Shown: in pieces, positions 17,151 to 25,589 of the stretch
Layout of the letters: each line of letters starts with the position of its first letter
How positions within the stretch are numbered: the stretch's first letter is position 1
Source: Anaerolineae bacterium CG2_30_57_67
Lineage (GTDB): Bacteria; Chloroflexota; Anaerolineae; Anaerolineales; Villigracilaceae
DNA length: 64,000 nt
NCBI GenBank assembly: GCA_001872455.1
Contig: MNXJ01000029.1
Coordinates: forward strand, 1 to 64,000
Reading direction: 5' to 3'
The notes under the pieces: model-generated
Seen by the model: the letters and a program-made list of their open reading frames with translations, nothing else
Databases searched by the model: none
What the model was told of the DNA's origin: nothing
Translations under genes and position numbers: made by a program

Positions 17151-18086
17151 TTATTTTTCTTTTGGCAGGTTGTTTTGCGCCAGCGAAACCATGCCGCTCA
17201 GGCCGCCCAGGTTCATGGTGTCGACGGCAGAACTGGGGACGATGACCAGCGCGCCTTTTTCCTTCAGCCCTTCAAAGAGCATATTCATGGCGCGCAGGTG
17301 CAGGGCGGTTGGGTTGTTGATGTAGGATTTTGACGCGTCGGCAAACGACTCGGCAATTTGGCGTTCCGACTCGCCCAGGATGACGCGCGCCTGGCGTTCG
17401 CGCTCGGCCTGCGCCTGACGGCTCATCGCGTCTTCCAAATCCTGCGGAATGACGATGTCGCGGATTTCCACCGATTGCACGGTGACGTCCCAGGGCGTGG
17501 TGCGCTCGTCAATCACCTGCTGTAACTGTTGGTCAATCACACTGCGCCCAACGAGAAGGTCGGCCAGCATCATGCGCCCGGTGATGTCGCGCAGGGCGGT
17601 TTGCGCTGCCCAGTCCACCGCGGCGTGATAATCTTCCACTTCCAGCGCGGCTTTTTCGGCATCCCAAACCAGCCAGAAAAGCACCGCGTCCACGTCAACG
17701 GGAACAGTATCCTTGGTGAGGGTCTTTTGCGCGGCGAAAGGCGTCACCATCACGCGGTGATCCACCCAGGTGGGAATGGCGTCCATCAGGGGCACGATCC
17801 AAAACGGGCCCGGCCCCTTCAGCCCGTGGAACTTTCCCAGCCGCAAAACGACGGCTTTTTCCCATTGATTGGCAATCTTCAACGCAAAGAGAATGTACAT
17901 GCCAACCAACATCCAGCCGATAACCCAGGTGGCGATGACGGTGTCTGATTGTTTGCCGTCCATAAAAATGGCGCCGAGGATTGCCACCGTCAGCAGTACC
18001 CCAAAAATTGTCCCGGCGACGGGCGGAATGCGCTGATCGAGTTTGGCGCGGCTCAGAGCGACATTGGCAAAAAGTTTTGTGTTCAT
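17151..18086 (-). CDS. SPFH / band-7 (stomatin-like) membrane protein
   Basis: A 311-residue protein with two N-terminal membrane segments (PPVAGTIFGVLLTVAILGAIF and a second around VIGWMLVGMYILFAL). The SPFH domain follows: EKAVVLRLGKFHGLKGPGPFWIVPLMD, then VPVDVDAVLFWLVWDAEKAALEV and WDVTVQSVEIRDIVIPQDLEDAMSRQAQAERERQARVI. This is the slipin type that organises membrane microdomains. There is no NfeD partner next door. It follows a GntR regulator across an octamer array. Confidence 0.88.
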   Translation of the reverse strand: MNTKLFANVALSRAKLDQRIPPVAGTIFGVLLTVAILGAIFMDGKQSDTVIATWVIGWMLVGMYILFALKIANQWEKAVVLRLGKFHGLKGPGPFWIVPLMDAIPTWVDHRVMVTPFAAQKTLTKDTVPVDVDAVLFWLVWDAEKAALEVEDYHAAVDWAAQTALRDITGRMMLADLLVGRSVIDQQLQQVIDERTTPWDVTVQSVEIRDIVIPQDLEDAMSRQAQAERERQARVILGESERQIAESFADASKSYINNPTALHLRAMNMLFEGLKEKGALVIVPSSAVDTMNLGGLSGMVSLAQNNLPKEK

Positions 18087-18102
18087 CGGGTTCTCCTTGT
18101 AA

Positions 18103-18198
18103 CGTTATCCGGTTGTCCAGTTGTCCAGTTGTTCGGTTGTCCAGTTGTTCGGTTGTCCAGTTTGCCGGTTATTCAGTTTTCCAGTTGTCCGGTTTACT
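18103..18198. repeat. Twelve-unit 8-bp tandem array
   Basis: Octamers of consensus RGTTNTYC run without a break: CGTTATCC, GGTTGTCC, AGTTGTCC, AGTTGTTC and so on to GGTTTACT. On the other strand the unit reads GGACAACT, the same word as in the arrays at 51.7 and 52.8 kb. It fills the gap between the GntR gene and the SPFH gene that it precedes. Confidence 0.9.
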
Positions 18199-18216
18199 TC
18201 TTATCTCATCATCTCA

Positions 18217-18594
18217 TCATTTCTTTTCCATCTCATCTTCCAGCGCCTGCGCACTTTCTTCTGCGTTAAATCCCAATCGTTGAGATTCTTCCAGATAGCG
18301 CCGCGCCAGCGTCGAAAGCGCCTCGCGCCGCAGGGCAGAACTCGCCTCGGGTGGCGGCTGTTCCATGATGAAGGTGCCGCGTCCCTGCTGGGTGGAAATG
18401 ATGCCGCATTCATCCAGCACGCGATAGGCGCGCGCAACGGTGTTGAAGTTGACGCGCAGTTCAGTTGCCAGCGCGCGCACGGTCGGCATCTGGTCGCCGG
18501 GTTTCAGCGTGCCCGTAGACAGCGACTGCTGAATTTGCGTCACAATCTGGCTGGTGACGGGGATATCGGAACGGAGGTCAATTTGAATTTTCAT
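18217..18594 (-). CDS. GntR-family transcriptional regulator, YtrA type
   Basis: A 125-residue regulator. The winged helix is at the N-terminus: IVTQIQQSLSTGTLKPGDQMPTVRALATELRVNFNTVARAYRVLDECGIISTQQGRGTF, the GntR signature. The short helical C-terminal tail (about 45 residues) fits the YtrA subfamily, which has no metabolite-binding domain. It heads the minus-strand SPFH-SdpI-CPBP series and likely represses itself through the repeats at 18605-18635. Confidence 0.88.
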   Translation of the reverse strand: MKIQIDLRSDIPVTSQIVTQIQQSLSTGTLKPGDQMPTVRALATELRVNFNTVARAYRVLDECGIISTQQGRGTFIMEQPPPEASSALRREALSTLARRYLEESQRLGFNAEESAQALEDEMEKK

Positions 18595-18604
18595 ACGTTA
18601 ATTA

Positions 18605-18635
18605 TTGTATCATTGTATACTTGTATCATTGTATA
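18605..18635. promoter_or_regulatory. Direct repeat operator/promoter upstream of gntR
   Basis: TTGTATCATTGTATA occurs twice, at 18605-18619 and 18621-18635, 16 bp apart. The tract is 7-37 bp upstream of the gntR start codon at 18594. YtrA-type GntR repressors usually bind such promoter-proximal repeats, so this is a good candidate autoregulatory operator and may also affect the divergent pdxS promoter. Confidence 0.6.
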
Positions 18636-18732
18636 TTCGGCGGTGGTGTTTGTCAAGAGGCTGGCGTTAATGGCCTTCTTATGGCGGCGTGGTAGAATCT
18701 TTGCGTCATCTTAAATTAAGGAGAGTGTAAAA

Positions 18733-19620
18733 ATGGAAACAACCAAAGGTTCTTTCGCCGTCAAAAAAGGGCTGGCGCAAATGCTCAAAGGCGGTGTGAT
18801 TATGGACGTGGTGACGCCCGAACAGGCGCGCATCGCCGAAGATGCGGGCGCCTGCGCCGTCATGGCGCTGGAGCGCGTCCCGGCCGATATCCGCGCGGAT
18901 GGCGGCGTAGCGCGCATGAGCGACCCGGAGCTGATTCTCAAAATCAAAGAAACAGTTTCCATCCCGGTCATGGCCAAATGCCGCATCGGTCATTTTGTCG
19001 AGGCCCAAATTTTGCAGGCCCTCAAAGTTGACTACATTGACGAATCCGAAGTGCTGACCCCCGCCGATGAAGAACACCACATTCTCAAACACAACTTCAC
19101 CGTGCCGTTTGTCTGTGGCTGCCGCAATCTGGGCGAAGCCCTGCGCCGCATTGGCGAAGGCGCGGCGATGATGCGTACCAAAGGCGAAGCCGGCACCGGT
19201 GACGTGGTCGAAGCTGTCCGCCACGCCCGCACCGTCCTCGGCGAAATCCGCCGCATTCAGGGCATGCCCGAAGAAGAACTGATGGCCTACGCCAAAACCA
19301 TCGGCGCGCCCTATGAACTGGTCAAGGAAACCGCCGCGTTGGGTCGCCTGCCCGTCGTCAACTTTGCCGCCGGTGGAATCGCCACCCCAGCCGATGCCGC
19401 GCTGATGATGCAACTCGGCGTGGACGGTGTTTTCGTCGGCTCTGGCATCTTCAAAAGCGGCGACCCGGCCAAACGCGCCGCCGCCATCGTCAAAGCGACG
19501 ACCCACTTCCGTGATGCGGGTATCCTGGCCGAAGTCAGCAAAAACCTGGGCGAACCGATGGTTGGTCGTAACATCTCCCAAATGCCCGAAGGCGAAAAAA
19601 TCGCCGGGCGGGGTTGGTAG
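18733..19620 (+). CDS. pdxS: Pyridoxal 5'-phosphate synthase subunit PdxS
   Basis: A 295-residue (beta/alpha)8 synthase. The active-site lysine is K82 in [14 protein letters not shown], and D25 is in [12 protein letters not shown]. The phosphate-binding loop is in [30 protein letters not shown]. It joins ribose 5-phosphate, glyceraldehyde 3-phosphate and ammonia to make PLP. Ribosome site AAGGAGAG at 18719-18726. PdxT follows 84 bp downstream and supplies ammonia. Confidence 0.97.
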   Translation: METTKGSFAVKKGLAQMLKGGVIMDVVTPEQARIAEDAGACAVMALERVPADIRADGGVARMSDPELILKIKETVSIPVMAKCRIGHFVEAQILQALKVDYIDESEVLTPADEEHHILKHNFTVPFVCGCRNLGEALRRIGEGAAMMRTKGEAGTGDVVEAVRHARTVLGEIRRIQGMPEEELMAYAKTIGAPYELVKETAALGRLPVVNFAAGGIATPADAALMMQLGVDGVFVGSGIFKSGDPAKRAAAIVKATTHFRDAGILAEVSKNLGEPMVGRNISQMPEGEKIAGRGW

Positions 19621-19704
19621 TTCAGTTATCCGTTGACAGGGGTCGGTTGTCAGAAGTAGCATGAATCTCACTGACAACTGGCCACTACCTACTCCCCACT
19701 GATT
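19621..19704. repeat. pdxS-pdxT spacer with decayed repeat words
   Basis: The gap contains GTTGTCAG (19646-19653) and its inverse CTGACAAC (19671-19678) with a 17-nt loop, plus isolated AGTTATCC, ACTGACAACTGG and CCCACTGATT words typical of the dispersed arrays but without regular period. It looks like a degenerate member of that family. No ribosome site precedes pdxT. Confidence 0.5.
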
Positions 19705-20274
19705 ATGAAAATCGGCGTCCTCGCCCTGCAGGGCGATTTTGCAGAACACCTGACCACCCTCCACCGCCTCGGCGTGGAGACGGCGGAAGTGCGCCTGCCC
19801 GAACACCTGACCGGCCTCGACGGGCTGATTCTCCCCGGCGGCGAATCGACCACCATCGGCAAATTAGCCGTCGCCTACGGGCTGATGGAACCCTTGCGCC
19901 AGTTTGGCCGCCAAAAAGCGATTTGGGGCACCTGCGCCGGGGCCATTTTCCTTTCCAAAGACGCCCAGCGCGACCAGCCTTTGCTTGGGCTGATGGACAT
20001 CACCGTCGAGCGCAACGCCTTTGGCGCTCAGGTTGATTCCTTTGAAGCCGATTTGCAAATTTCGATCCTTCAGCCAGCCGCCCCGTACCGCGCCGTCTTC
20101 ATCCGCGCCCCGATTATCGCCACCGTCAGCGGCGCAGCCCACATCCTTGCCAGCCTGCCCGACGGCCGCATTGTTGCCGCGCAGGAAGGCAAACTGCTCG
20201 CCACCTCTTTCCACCCCGAGCTGACCGGCGACACGCGCTTTCACCAGTATTTTCTTTCTCTCGCACAAAATTGA
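19705..20274 (+). CDS. pdxT: Pyridoxal 5'-phosphate synthase glutaminase subunit PdxT
   Basis: A 189-residue class-I glutaminase. The nucleophile is C77 in IWGTCAGAIFL. LILPGGESTTIGKL is the glutamine-binding loop, and the His/Glu pair is in TSFHPELTGD near the C-terminus. It delivers ammonia to PdxS within the PLP synthase dodecamer. Its stop overlaps the TTG start of the next gene (20271-20274). Confidence 0.97.
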   Translation: MKIGVLALQGDFAEHLTTLHRLGVETAEVRLPEHLTGLDGLILPGGESTTIGKLAVAYGLMEPLRQFGRQKAIWGTCAGAIFLSKDAQRDQPLLGLMDITVERNAFGAQVDSFEADLQISILQPAAPYRAVFIRAPIIATVSGAAHILASLPDGRIVAAQEGKLLATSFHPELTGDTRFHQYFLSLAQN

Positions 20275-21206
20275 CCACCCGCCCGCTCGACCTGCTCGAC
20301 CTGCCCGCTCTTTATCGCCACCGCGACGAGGCCATCTGCCTCGACACGGCGCGCCTGTTAACGCGCGGCGCTCCGCTCGGCGCGATGGGATTCCTCTCCT
20401 ATTTCAACCCGGCTCGCCACCTGTACGCCGCCGTCGCCGAAGAAAATGAAAATCTCCTGCTGGGAGGCATCAGCCAGTCTTCGGGCGACGACTTTGCTCG
20501 GCTGCTTTATCTCACCCCACAGGCGAATCTGACTCACCCGAGCCTGCCCGCCTTGCTGGAAATGCTCTCTGCCGAGGCCGGTTTGTGGGGCGCCTTCCAC
20601 GTCCTGGCCGAAGTGGACGAAGAATCTCCCGCCATCCCGGCCCTGCGCCGCGCCGGTTTTTCCGTCTACGCCTGGCAGCGCGTCTGGGATTTGAGCGAAA
20701 TCAGCTCGCCCGAGGCCGTCTCCAGCTGGCAGAAAATCCGGCCCATCCAGATTCCCGCCTTGCAAAATTTATTTCATCAAATTGTCCCGCCTCTGCTCCA
20801 CCCCATCGAATCACTGCCGCGCCGCGCCGAGGGCCTGATTTGCAGCGAAAATGAAAAATGTTACGTCGGCATCAACCAGGGCGCGCGCGGCCTGTGGCTG
20901 ATGCCCCTGATTCACCCCGAAGCCTCCGCCGTCGCTGAAAAATTGGCCTCGCTGCTGGCTTTTTTGCCCCAACGGCGCAGCCGACCGGTATACTTATGCG
21001 TGCGCTCCTACCAGGCCTGGCTGGAATCGACCCTGCAAGACCTGGGCGCAAAACCCGGCCCGCGTCAGGCAGTCATGGTCAAACACCTGGCGCGGAAAAT
21101 AACGATGGGGGAAATCAGGCTAGTGCCGGAACTTTATAAAGATGTGGGTAAAAACGGCGCAATTCAGCCGTTTTTACCCTACAAAATCGGAAAGTTCCGG
21201 TACTAG
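20271..21206 (+). CDS. GNAT-like hypothetical protein
   Basis: A 311-residue protein starting with TTG that overlaps the pdxT stop. It is not clearly recognised. The spacing of LLGGISQSSGDDFARLLYLTP and FHVLAEVDEESPAIPALRRAGFSVYAWQRVWDL recalls the acceptor-CoA region of GNAT acetyltransferases (VDEESPAIPALRRAGF resembles the motif-B helix). The C-terminal 30 residues are encoded by a nested inverted repeat, so the natural end of the protein may have been altered. A substrate cannot be assigned. Confidence 0.55.
   Translation: MTTRPLDLLDLPALYRHRDEAICLDTARLLTRGAPLGAMGFLSYFNPARHLYAAVAEENENLLLGGISQSSGDDFARLLYLTPQANLTHPSLPALLEMLSAEAGLWGAFHVLAEVDEESPAIPALRRAGFSVYAWQRVWDLSEISSPEAVSSWQKIRPIQIPALQNLFHQIVPPLLHPIESLPRRAEGLICSENEKCYVGINQGARGLWLMPLIHPEASAVAEKLASLLAFLPQRRSRPVYLCVRSYQAWLESTLQDLGAKPGPRQAVMVKHLARKITMGEIRLVPELYKDVGKNGAIQPFLPYKIGKFRY
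21120..21206. repeat. Nested inverted repeat, 87 bp
   Basis: The outer arms at 21120-21135 and 21191-21206 (CTAGTGCCGGAACTTT against its complement) pair at 15 of 16 positions, with one G-T. The inner arms, 21146-21158 (GGGTAAAAACGGC) and 21167-21179, pair perfectly over 13 bp around an 8-nt loop. The element contains the stop codons of both convergent genes. It could act as a two-way terminator, but its mirror structure also resembles a small palindromic insertion. Confidence 0.75.
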
Positions 21207-22130
21207 CGGCGTTATTTCTATGCTGATGGGCGGTTTTGCCAGCTGACGGAACGTCAACGCCCAGACTGTCTGTGTGTACGCGGTCAAGGCGCCGCGAGCG
21301 GTAATTCCAACGGGAAGATAAATCACCAGGCAAATGCCCGAAATCCACCACAACAAGGTTTGTTGTGCGCTCAACACGGTGAAGGAAAGAAAAACGGGCA
21401 GGGCAATCAAGAAAATCGGCAGGGCAATGACAATCCCGGCCAGCAGGCGAATGCCGAATAAAATCAGCGCGGTCAGCGCGTACTGGCTCCAATTGGCGCG
21501 GAACAGCCCCCAGGCGCGCTGCACCGCTTCGGTGAGGCCGCGGCCTTCATCCACCATGCTGAGGGTGGCCTGTTCCACCAAAATCCCCAGCAGCCAAAAA
21601 ACAGGAACGAGCAAACAAATCAGCGGGATGAGACAAAGCAGGCCGATACCCAGCGTGACCGCCGCGGTAAGCGCGGCGGCGGCGATCAACCCCACCACAA
21701 AGACAAAAACAATTAGCCCGGAAGCCAGCGTCAGCCCCAAAACGCGCCAGAAGAGCGGCAGACTTTCGGCCCACAACTCGCCAAAGCGCAGACTTTCAGC
21801 GCCATCTTCGGCCCGGAGCGCGCCCTTAATCAGCCCGATGCGGCCCAGCGTGCCAACCGTCAGCGCCACCAGCCAAAACAGGCAGACAAACGCCATCAGC
21901 GCGGCAAACAGGCCAATGTACTGCTGCGGGTGAATGACCAGGTTGTCAAAAAAACGCTGCACTTGCGGCGGCAGCGCGATATTCGGGCGGCTGCCAGATT
22001 CTTGAAAATTAAATGAACTGGAAAAATTGGCGCCGCCTTCCATAAAACCCGCCAGAACGCCGAAAATCCACAGCACTTTGAATTTCCAGACGATTTTCCA
22101 GGCTTTGGTTAAAATTTCTCCGAGGTTCAT
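21174..22130 (-). CDS. Polytopic membrane protein, unknown function
   Basis: A 318-residue protein with about six hydrophobic blocks (for example FGVLAGFMEGG, LFAALMAFVCLFWLVALTVGTLG and LIVFVFVVGLIAAAALTAAVTLGIG). The internal LSMVDEGRGLTEAVQRAWGLFRANW segment is typical of the membrane domain beside glycerophosphodiester phosphodiesterases and of DUF7544-like proteins. Start at 22130 with AAAGGAG 10 nt upstream. It overlaps the convergent GNAT-like gene by 33 bp. Function unknown. Confidence 0.65.
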   Translation of the reverse strand: MNLGEILTKAWKIVWKFKVLWIFGVLAGFMEGGANFSSSFNFQESGSRPNIALPPQVQRFFDNLVIHPQQYIGLFAALMAFVCLFWLVALTVGTLGRIGLIKGALRAEDGAESLRFGELWAESLPLFWRVLGLTLASGLIVFVFVVGLIAAAALTAAVTLGIGLLCLIPLICLLVPVFWLLGILVEQATLSMVDEGRGLTEAVQRAWGLFRANWSQYALTALILFGIRLLAGIVIALPIFLIALPVFLSFTVLSAQQTLLWWISGICLVIYLPVGITARGALTAYTQTVWALTFRQLAKPPISIEITPLVPELSDFVG

Positions 22131-22187
22131 GGGGCAATTCTCCTTTTGATGCCGGTACATACGGCCTGAGGGCGGCGGAGTTGCGTC

Positions 22188-22580
22188 TTATTTATCTCCG
22201 TCGCCGAGACGCGGCGTATGGGCGGCTTCATCCACAATCTGATTGTTGCCGCTGCCGGGCAGTTTGAGCAGTTGATGCAGGCCCGACCAGGCCAGCAGCG
22301 GCGCGCCGATGGCGGTTCCCGCAATTGGGTAGGGGACGCCGGCCACGATGCCGAGCGCCAGCCCTTTGGCGATGGCGGCGCCCCAACTATCATCCGCCAA
22401 AAAGCGTTGAATCAGGCTGATGGAAATTCCGCCCAAAAAGCCCACTCCCAGACTGGTGAAAATCAAAAGAAACGGGTCTAAAATTTCGACGACGCCGAAC
22501 ACGCCGTCCAGGGCAATCGTCACCAGCGCAGCCAGCGGGTGAATCGGCGAATCGGGAATCCGGCTTATTTTTTCAGACAT
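22188..22580 (-). CDS. Small membrane protein, unknown
   Basis: A 130-residue protein with two or three hydrophobic stretches (LAALVTIALDGVFGVVEIL, LLIFTSLGVGFLGGISISLI and GLALGIVAGVPYPIAGTAIGAPLLAW). AAGGAG precedes the ATG. It sits between guaA and the larger membrane protein on the same strand, 15 bp after guaA. No family recognised. Confidence 0.6.
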   Translation of the reverse strand: MSEKISRIPDSPIHPLAALVTIALDGVFGVVEILDPFLLIFTSLGVGFLGGISISLIQRFLADDSWGAAIAKGLALGIVAGVPYPIAGTAIGAPLLAWSGLHQLLKLPGSGNNQIVDEAAHTPRLGDGDK

Positions 22581-22595
22581 GGCACTCCTTATTCA

Positions 22596-24137
22596 TTATT
22601 CCCACTCAATGGTGGCGGGCGGTTTGCTGGTGATGTCGTAGACCACGCGGTTGATGCCGCGCACTTCGTTGACGATGCGCGTGGAAACTTTCGCCAGCAC
22701 TTCGTAGGGGATGCGCGCCCAGTCGGCGGTCATAAAATCGTCGGTGACGACGGCGCGGATGGCGCAGGCTTCCTGGTAGGTGCGCTGGTCGCCCATCACG
22801 CCCACCGATTTGACCGGCAGCAGTACGGCAAAAGCCTGACTGGTTCCAGCGCCTTTACCCAACAGCCCGGCGGCGGCCAATTCCTCGGTCAGCACCGCGT
22901 CGGCCTGACGCAATTTTTTGGCGCGTTCCGGCGTCACCTCGCCTAAAATGCGCACCGTTAGCCCCGGGCCGGGGAAAGGCTGCCGCCAAACCATTTCAGT
23001 CGGCAGGCCGAGCGCCTCGCCCACCGCGCGCACTTCGTCTTTGAACAGGTAGCGCAGCGGCTCTACCAGGTCAAATTGCATATCTTTGGGCAGGCCGCCG
23101 ACGTTGTGATGGGTTTTGATTTTGTCGGCCTTGTTGCGGTCGGGGGCCGAGGATTCCACCACGTCTGGATAAATCGTTCCCTGCACCAAAAATTTGGGCA
23201 GGCCGAGCGATTTGGCTTCGCGCTCAAAAATGCGGATGAATTTCTCGCCGACAATTTTACGCTTTTTCTCCGGGTCGGTTTCGCCCTGCAGCGCGGCGAA
23301 ATATTCATCGGTGGCATTCACCGCCACCAGTTCGACGCCCAGCATTTCGCGGAAGGCTTTGGCGACCTGCTCTGGTTCGTTTTTGCGCAGCAGACCGGTA
23401 TTGACGAAAACCGCCACCAGCTGGTCGCCGATGGCCTTGTGGACGAGGGCGGCAGCGACGGAGGAATCGACTCCGCCGGAAACTGCCGCCAGCACCCGCG
23501 CCGCGCCCACCTGCTGACGGATGCGCGCCACCGCGTCTTCGATGATGGAATTCGGCGTCCAGTTGGGCGTCACCTCGGCGATTTCGGTCACAAACCGGCG
23601 GATAATTTCGCGCCCGCCGACGGTGTGATTGACTTCCGGATGAAATTGCAGGCCGTAATAGCGGCGCGCCGGGTCGCCCATCGCGGCGAAGGGGCTGTTG
23701 CCACTTTGGGCCAGCGCCGAAAAACCTGGCGGCAGGGCGGTAACTTTGTCGCCGTGCGACATCCAAACCTGTGTGGGCGCATCTGCCAGCAGCGGCGCGC
23801 CGGGAGCCGGTTCGAGCCGGGCAAAGCCATATTCGCGCGCGGCGGAGGCGTCCACCTTGCCGCCCAGAGCGTGCGTCAGCGCCTGCATTCCGTAGCAAAT
23901 TCCCAAAATGGGCAGGCCGCTGTCCAAAATAAATTGCTGAATGAAGGGCGCGCCCGGCGCATAGACGGAATTTGGTCCGCCGGAAAGGATAAAAGCCTGT
24001 GGCTGAATGGCGAGAATTTTTTCCTGCGGCGCGTCCCAGGGGAAGAGTTCGCAGTAGACGTTAGCCTCGCGCACGCGGCGGGCAATCAGTTGGGCAAATT
24101 GTGAACCAAAGTCGAGAATGGCAACGGAATTGGGCAT
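22596..24137 (-). CDS. guaA: GMP synthase (glutamine-hydrolysing)
   Basis: A 513-residue enzyme of standard length. The N-terminal glutaminase has C81 in ILGICYGMQ and the His/Glu in [10 protein letters not shown]. The ATP pyrophosphatase P-loop is [15 protein letters not shown] (about 217-231). The dimerisation domain ends in the conserved [19 protein letters not shown]. It converts XMP to GMP. The xpt gene ends 3 bp upstream, making a guanine-nucleotide salvage unit. Confidence 0.98.
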   Translation of the reverse strand: MPNSVAILDFGSQFAQLIARRVREANVYCELFPWDAPQEKILAIQPQAFILSGGPNSVYAPGAPFIQQFILDSGLPILGICYGMQALTHALGGKVDASAAREYGFARLEPAPGAPLLADAPTQVWMSHGDKVTALPPGFSALAQSGNSPFAAMGDPARRYYGLQFHPEVNHTVGGREIIRRFVTEIAEVTPNWTPNSIIEDAVARIRQQVGAARVLAAVSGGVDSSVAAALVHKAIGDQLVAVFVNTGLLRKNEPEQVAKAFREMLGVELVAVNATDEYFAALQGETDPEKKRKIVGEKFIRIFEREAKSLGLPKFLVQGTIYPDVVESSAPDRNKADKIKTHHNVGGLPKDMQFDLVEPLRYLFKDEVRAVGEALGLPTEMVWRQPFPGPGLTVRILGEVTPERAKKLRQADAVLTEELAAAGLLGKGAGTSQAFAVLLPVKSVGVMGDQRTYQEACAIRAVVTDDFMTADWARIPYEVLAKVSTRIVNEVRGINRVVYDITSKPPATIEWE

Positions 24138-24140
24138 TTG

Positions 24141-24716
24141 TCAGTCTTCTTCAAAGGTGATTTTGTCGTCATCGAGCGCGGAAATCCGCGCCAGCGCTTC
24201 GACCGGGACATTCAGTTTTTGCAGGGCGGCGCGCCCGCCTTCAAAGGTTTTTTCGATGAGCGCGCCCACCCCGACAATGTCGGCTCCGGCGGTTTGCGCC
24301 AGGCGCACCAGGCCGAGGATGGTGGCGCCGGTTGCGAGAAAATCATCAATAATCAGCACTTTTTCACCGGGGCGCAGATGTTCGGGCGAAATAATCAGTT
24401 CAACCATGCGGCCCTTGGTGTGCGAGGGCGCCAACGTCAGGTAAACCTGGTCGGGCATGGTGATGGGTTTGGTTTTTCGCGCGTAGACCACCGGCAGACC
24501 GAGGGCAATGGCCGTGGTCAGCGCCGGGGCGATGCCCGAAATTTCGGCGGTGAGGATTTTCGTCGCGCCAATTTTGGCAAAACGGCGGGCAAATTCCTGG
24601 CCGCAGGCGTTCATCAGCTGCGCGTCCACCTGGTGGTTGATGAAACTATCCACCTTGAGAATGCCGCCGCCCAAGATTTGCCCGTCACGCAAAATGCGCT
24701 CTTTCAATGCTTTCAT
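24141..24716 (-). CDS. xpt: Xanthine phosphoribosyltransferase
   Basis: A 191-residue purine PRTase of Bacillus Xpt type. MKALKERILRDGQILGGGILKVDSFINHQVD is the characteristic N-terminus, and the PRPP loop is VLIIDDFLATGATI (about 126-139). It converts xanthine and PRPP to XMP, which the adjoining guaA uses. GGAGG lies just upstream of the ATG. I looked for a purine riboswitch in the leader to 24904 and saw none of its conserved loop words. Confidence 0.93.
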   Translation of the reverse strand: MKALKERILRDGQILGGGILKVDSFINHQVDAQLMNACGQEFARRFAKIGATKILTAEISGIAPALTTAIALGLPVVYARKTKPITMPDQVYLTLAPSHTKGRMVELIISPEHLRPGEKVLIIDDFLATGATILGLVRLAQTAGADIVGVGALIEKTFEGGRAALQKLNVPVEALARISALDDDKITFEED

Positions 24717-24904
24717 GATACCTCCGTGACCGTCGTCTCATGTAGAATCTCCCGGATTTTCCGTGAAGAGTGCGGGATCTTACCATGGGAATTTTCAAAG
24801 AACCTTGTTAATTTTACAACGATTGGAAAAGCGCTGCCAGAGCCCGCCCCAATTCTCAAAAATGCCTCGCGCGCTGGGCTGTGTTAGAATCCGGCACTAG
24901 ACCT

Positions 24905-25579
24905 ATGACAACCGAACTTTCCATTCTCTTGCTTGCTTCCAACTCGCCGCGCCGCCGTGAACTGCTGGCGTTGGGCGGCTGGATGTTTCACATCGAAGTC
25001 GCCGACCTGGATGAAAGCCAGCGTCCCGGCGAAACGCCCGCTGATTATGTCACCCGTCTGGCAGGCGAAAAGGCCCGCGCTGTTTTGCCGCGCGCCCGCG
25101 TTGAACACGTCATCATCGGTGCGGATACTTCCGTCGTGGTGGACGGCGAAATTTTGGGGAAACCCGTAGACGAAGCCGAAGCGCGTTCCATGCTGCACCG
25201 ATTGCGCGGGCGTACGCATCAAGTGTACACCGGCATCGCCATTCTGCGCGTCGAAACTGGCGAATTGTTGTATGACGTATGCGTCACCGATGTTCCCATG
25301 CGCGCCTACAGCGACGACGAAATTGAGCGCTACCTTGCCAGTGGCGACCCGATGGATAAAGCCGGCGCGTACGGCATCCAAAACCCCGATTTTCAGCCCG
25401 TGGCGCGGATGGAAGGTTGTTATGCTGGTGTGATGGGGTTGCCGCTCTGCCACCTGACGCGCCTGCTGCGCCGGGTGGGTGTCACCCCTCGCGCCGATAG
25501 CGCTCGCAATTGTCAGGCGATGCTGAAATACCCCTGCCCGGTCTCGCGCGCCATTTTGCGTCGCGAAGATGAACGTTAG
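24905..25579 (+). CDS. maf: Maf-family nucleotide pyrophosphatase
   Basis: A 224-residue Maf/YhdE-like protein. Signatures: LLASNSPRRRELL, IGADTSVVVDGEILGKP, MLHRLRGRTHQVYTGI and DKAGAYGIQNPDF. The family hydrolyses non-canonical or bulk NTPs (dTTP/UTP type) to monophosphates and is linked to septation. A -10-like TAGAAT at 24885-24890 leaves a short leader without a ribosome site. The extreme C-terminus (after residue 200) is longer than usual and overlaps the start region of the PBP gene. Confidence 0.88.
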   Translation: MTTELSILLLASNSPRRRELLALGGWMFHIEVADLDESQRPGETPADYVTRLAGEKARAVLPRARVEHVIIGADTSVVVDGEILGKPVDEAEARSMLHRLRGRTHQVYTGIAILRVETGELLYDVCVTDVPMRAYSDDEIERYLASGDPMDKAGAYGIQNPDFQPVARMEGCYAGVMGLPLCHLTRLLRRVGVTPRADSARNCQAMLKYPCPVSRAILRREDER

Positions 25580-25589
25580 GATACTTCTT

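Noticed and set aside
18706-19806. Minus-strand ORF of 366 codons opposite pdxS
   Set aside because: PdxS is complete and strongly conserved; the antisense frame is incidental.
23076-24104. Plus-strand ORF of 342 codons opposite guaA
   Set aside because: Shadow of a full-length GMP synthase; no motif or ribosome site.
24717-24904. Purine riboswitch upstream of xpt
   Set aside because: None of the conserved loop or P1 words was seen in the minus-strand leader, and no terminator is present.
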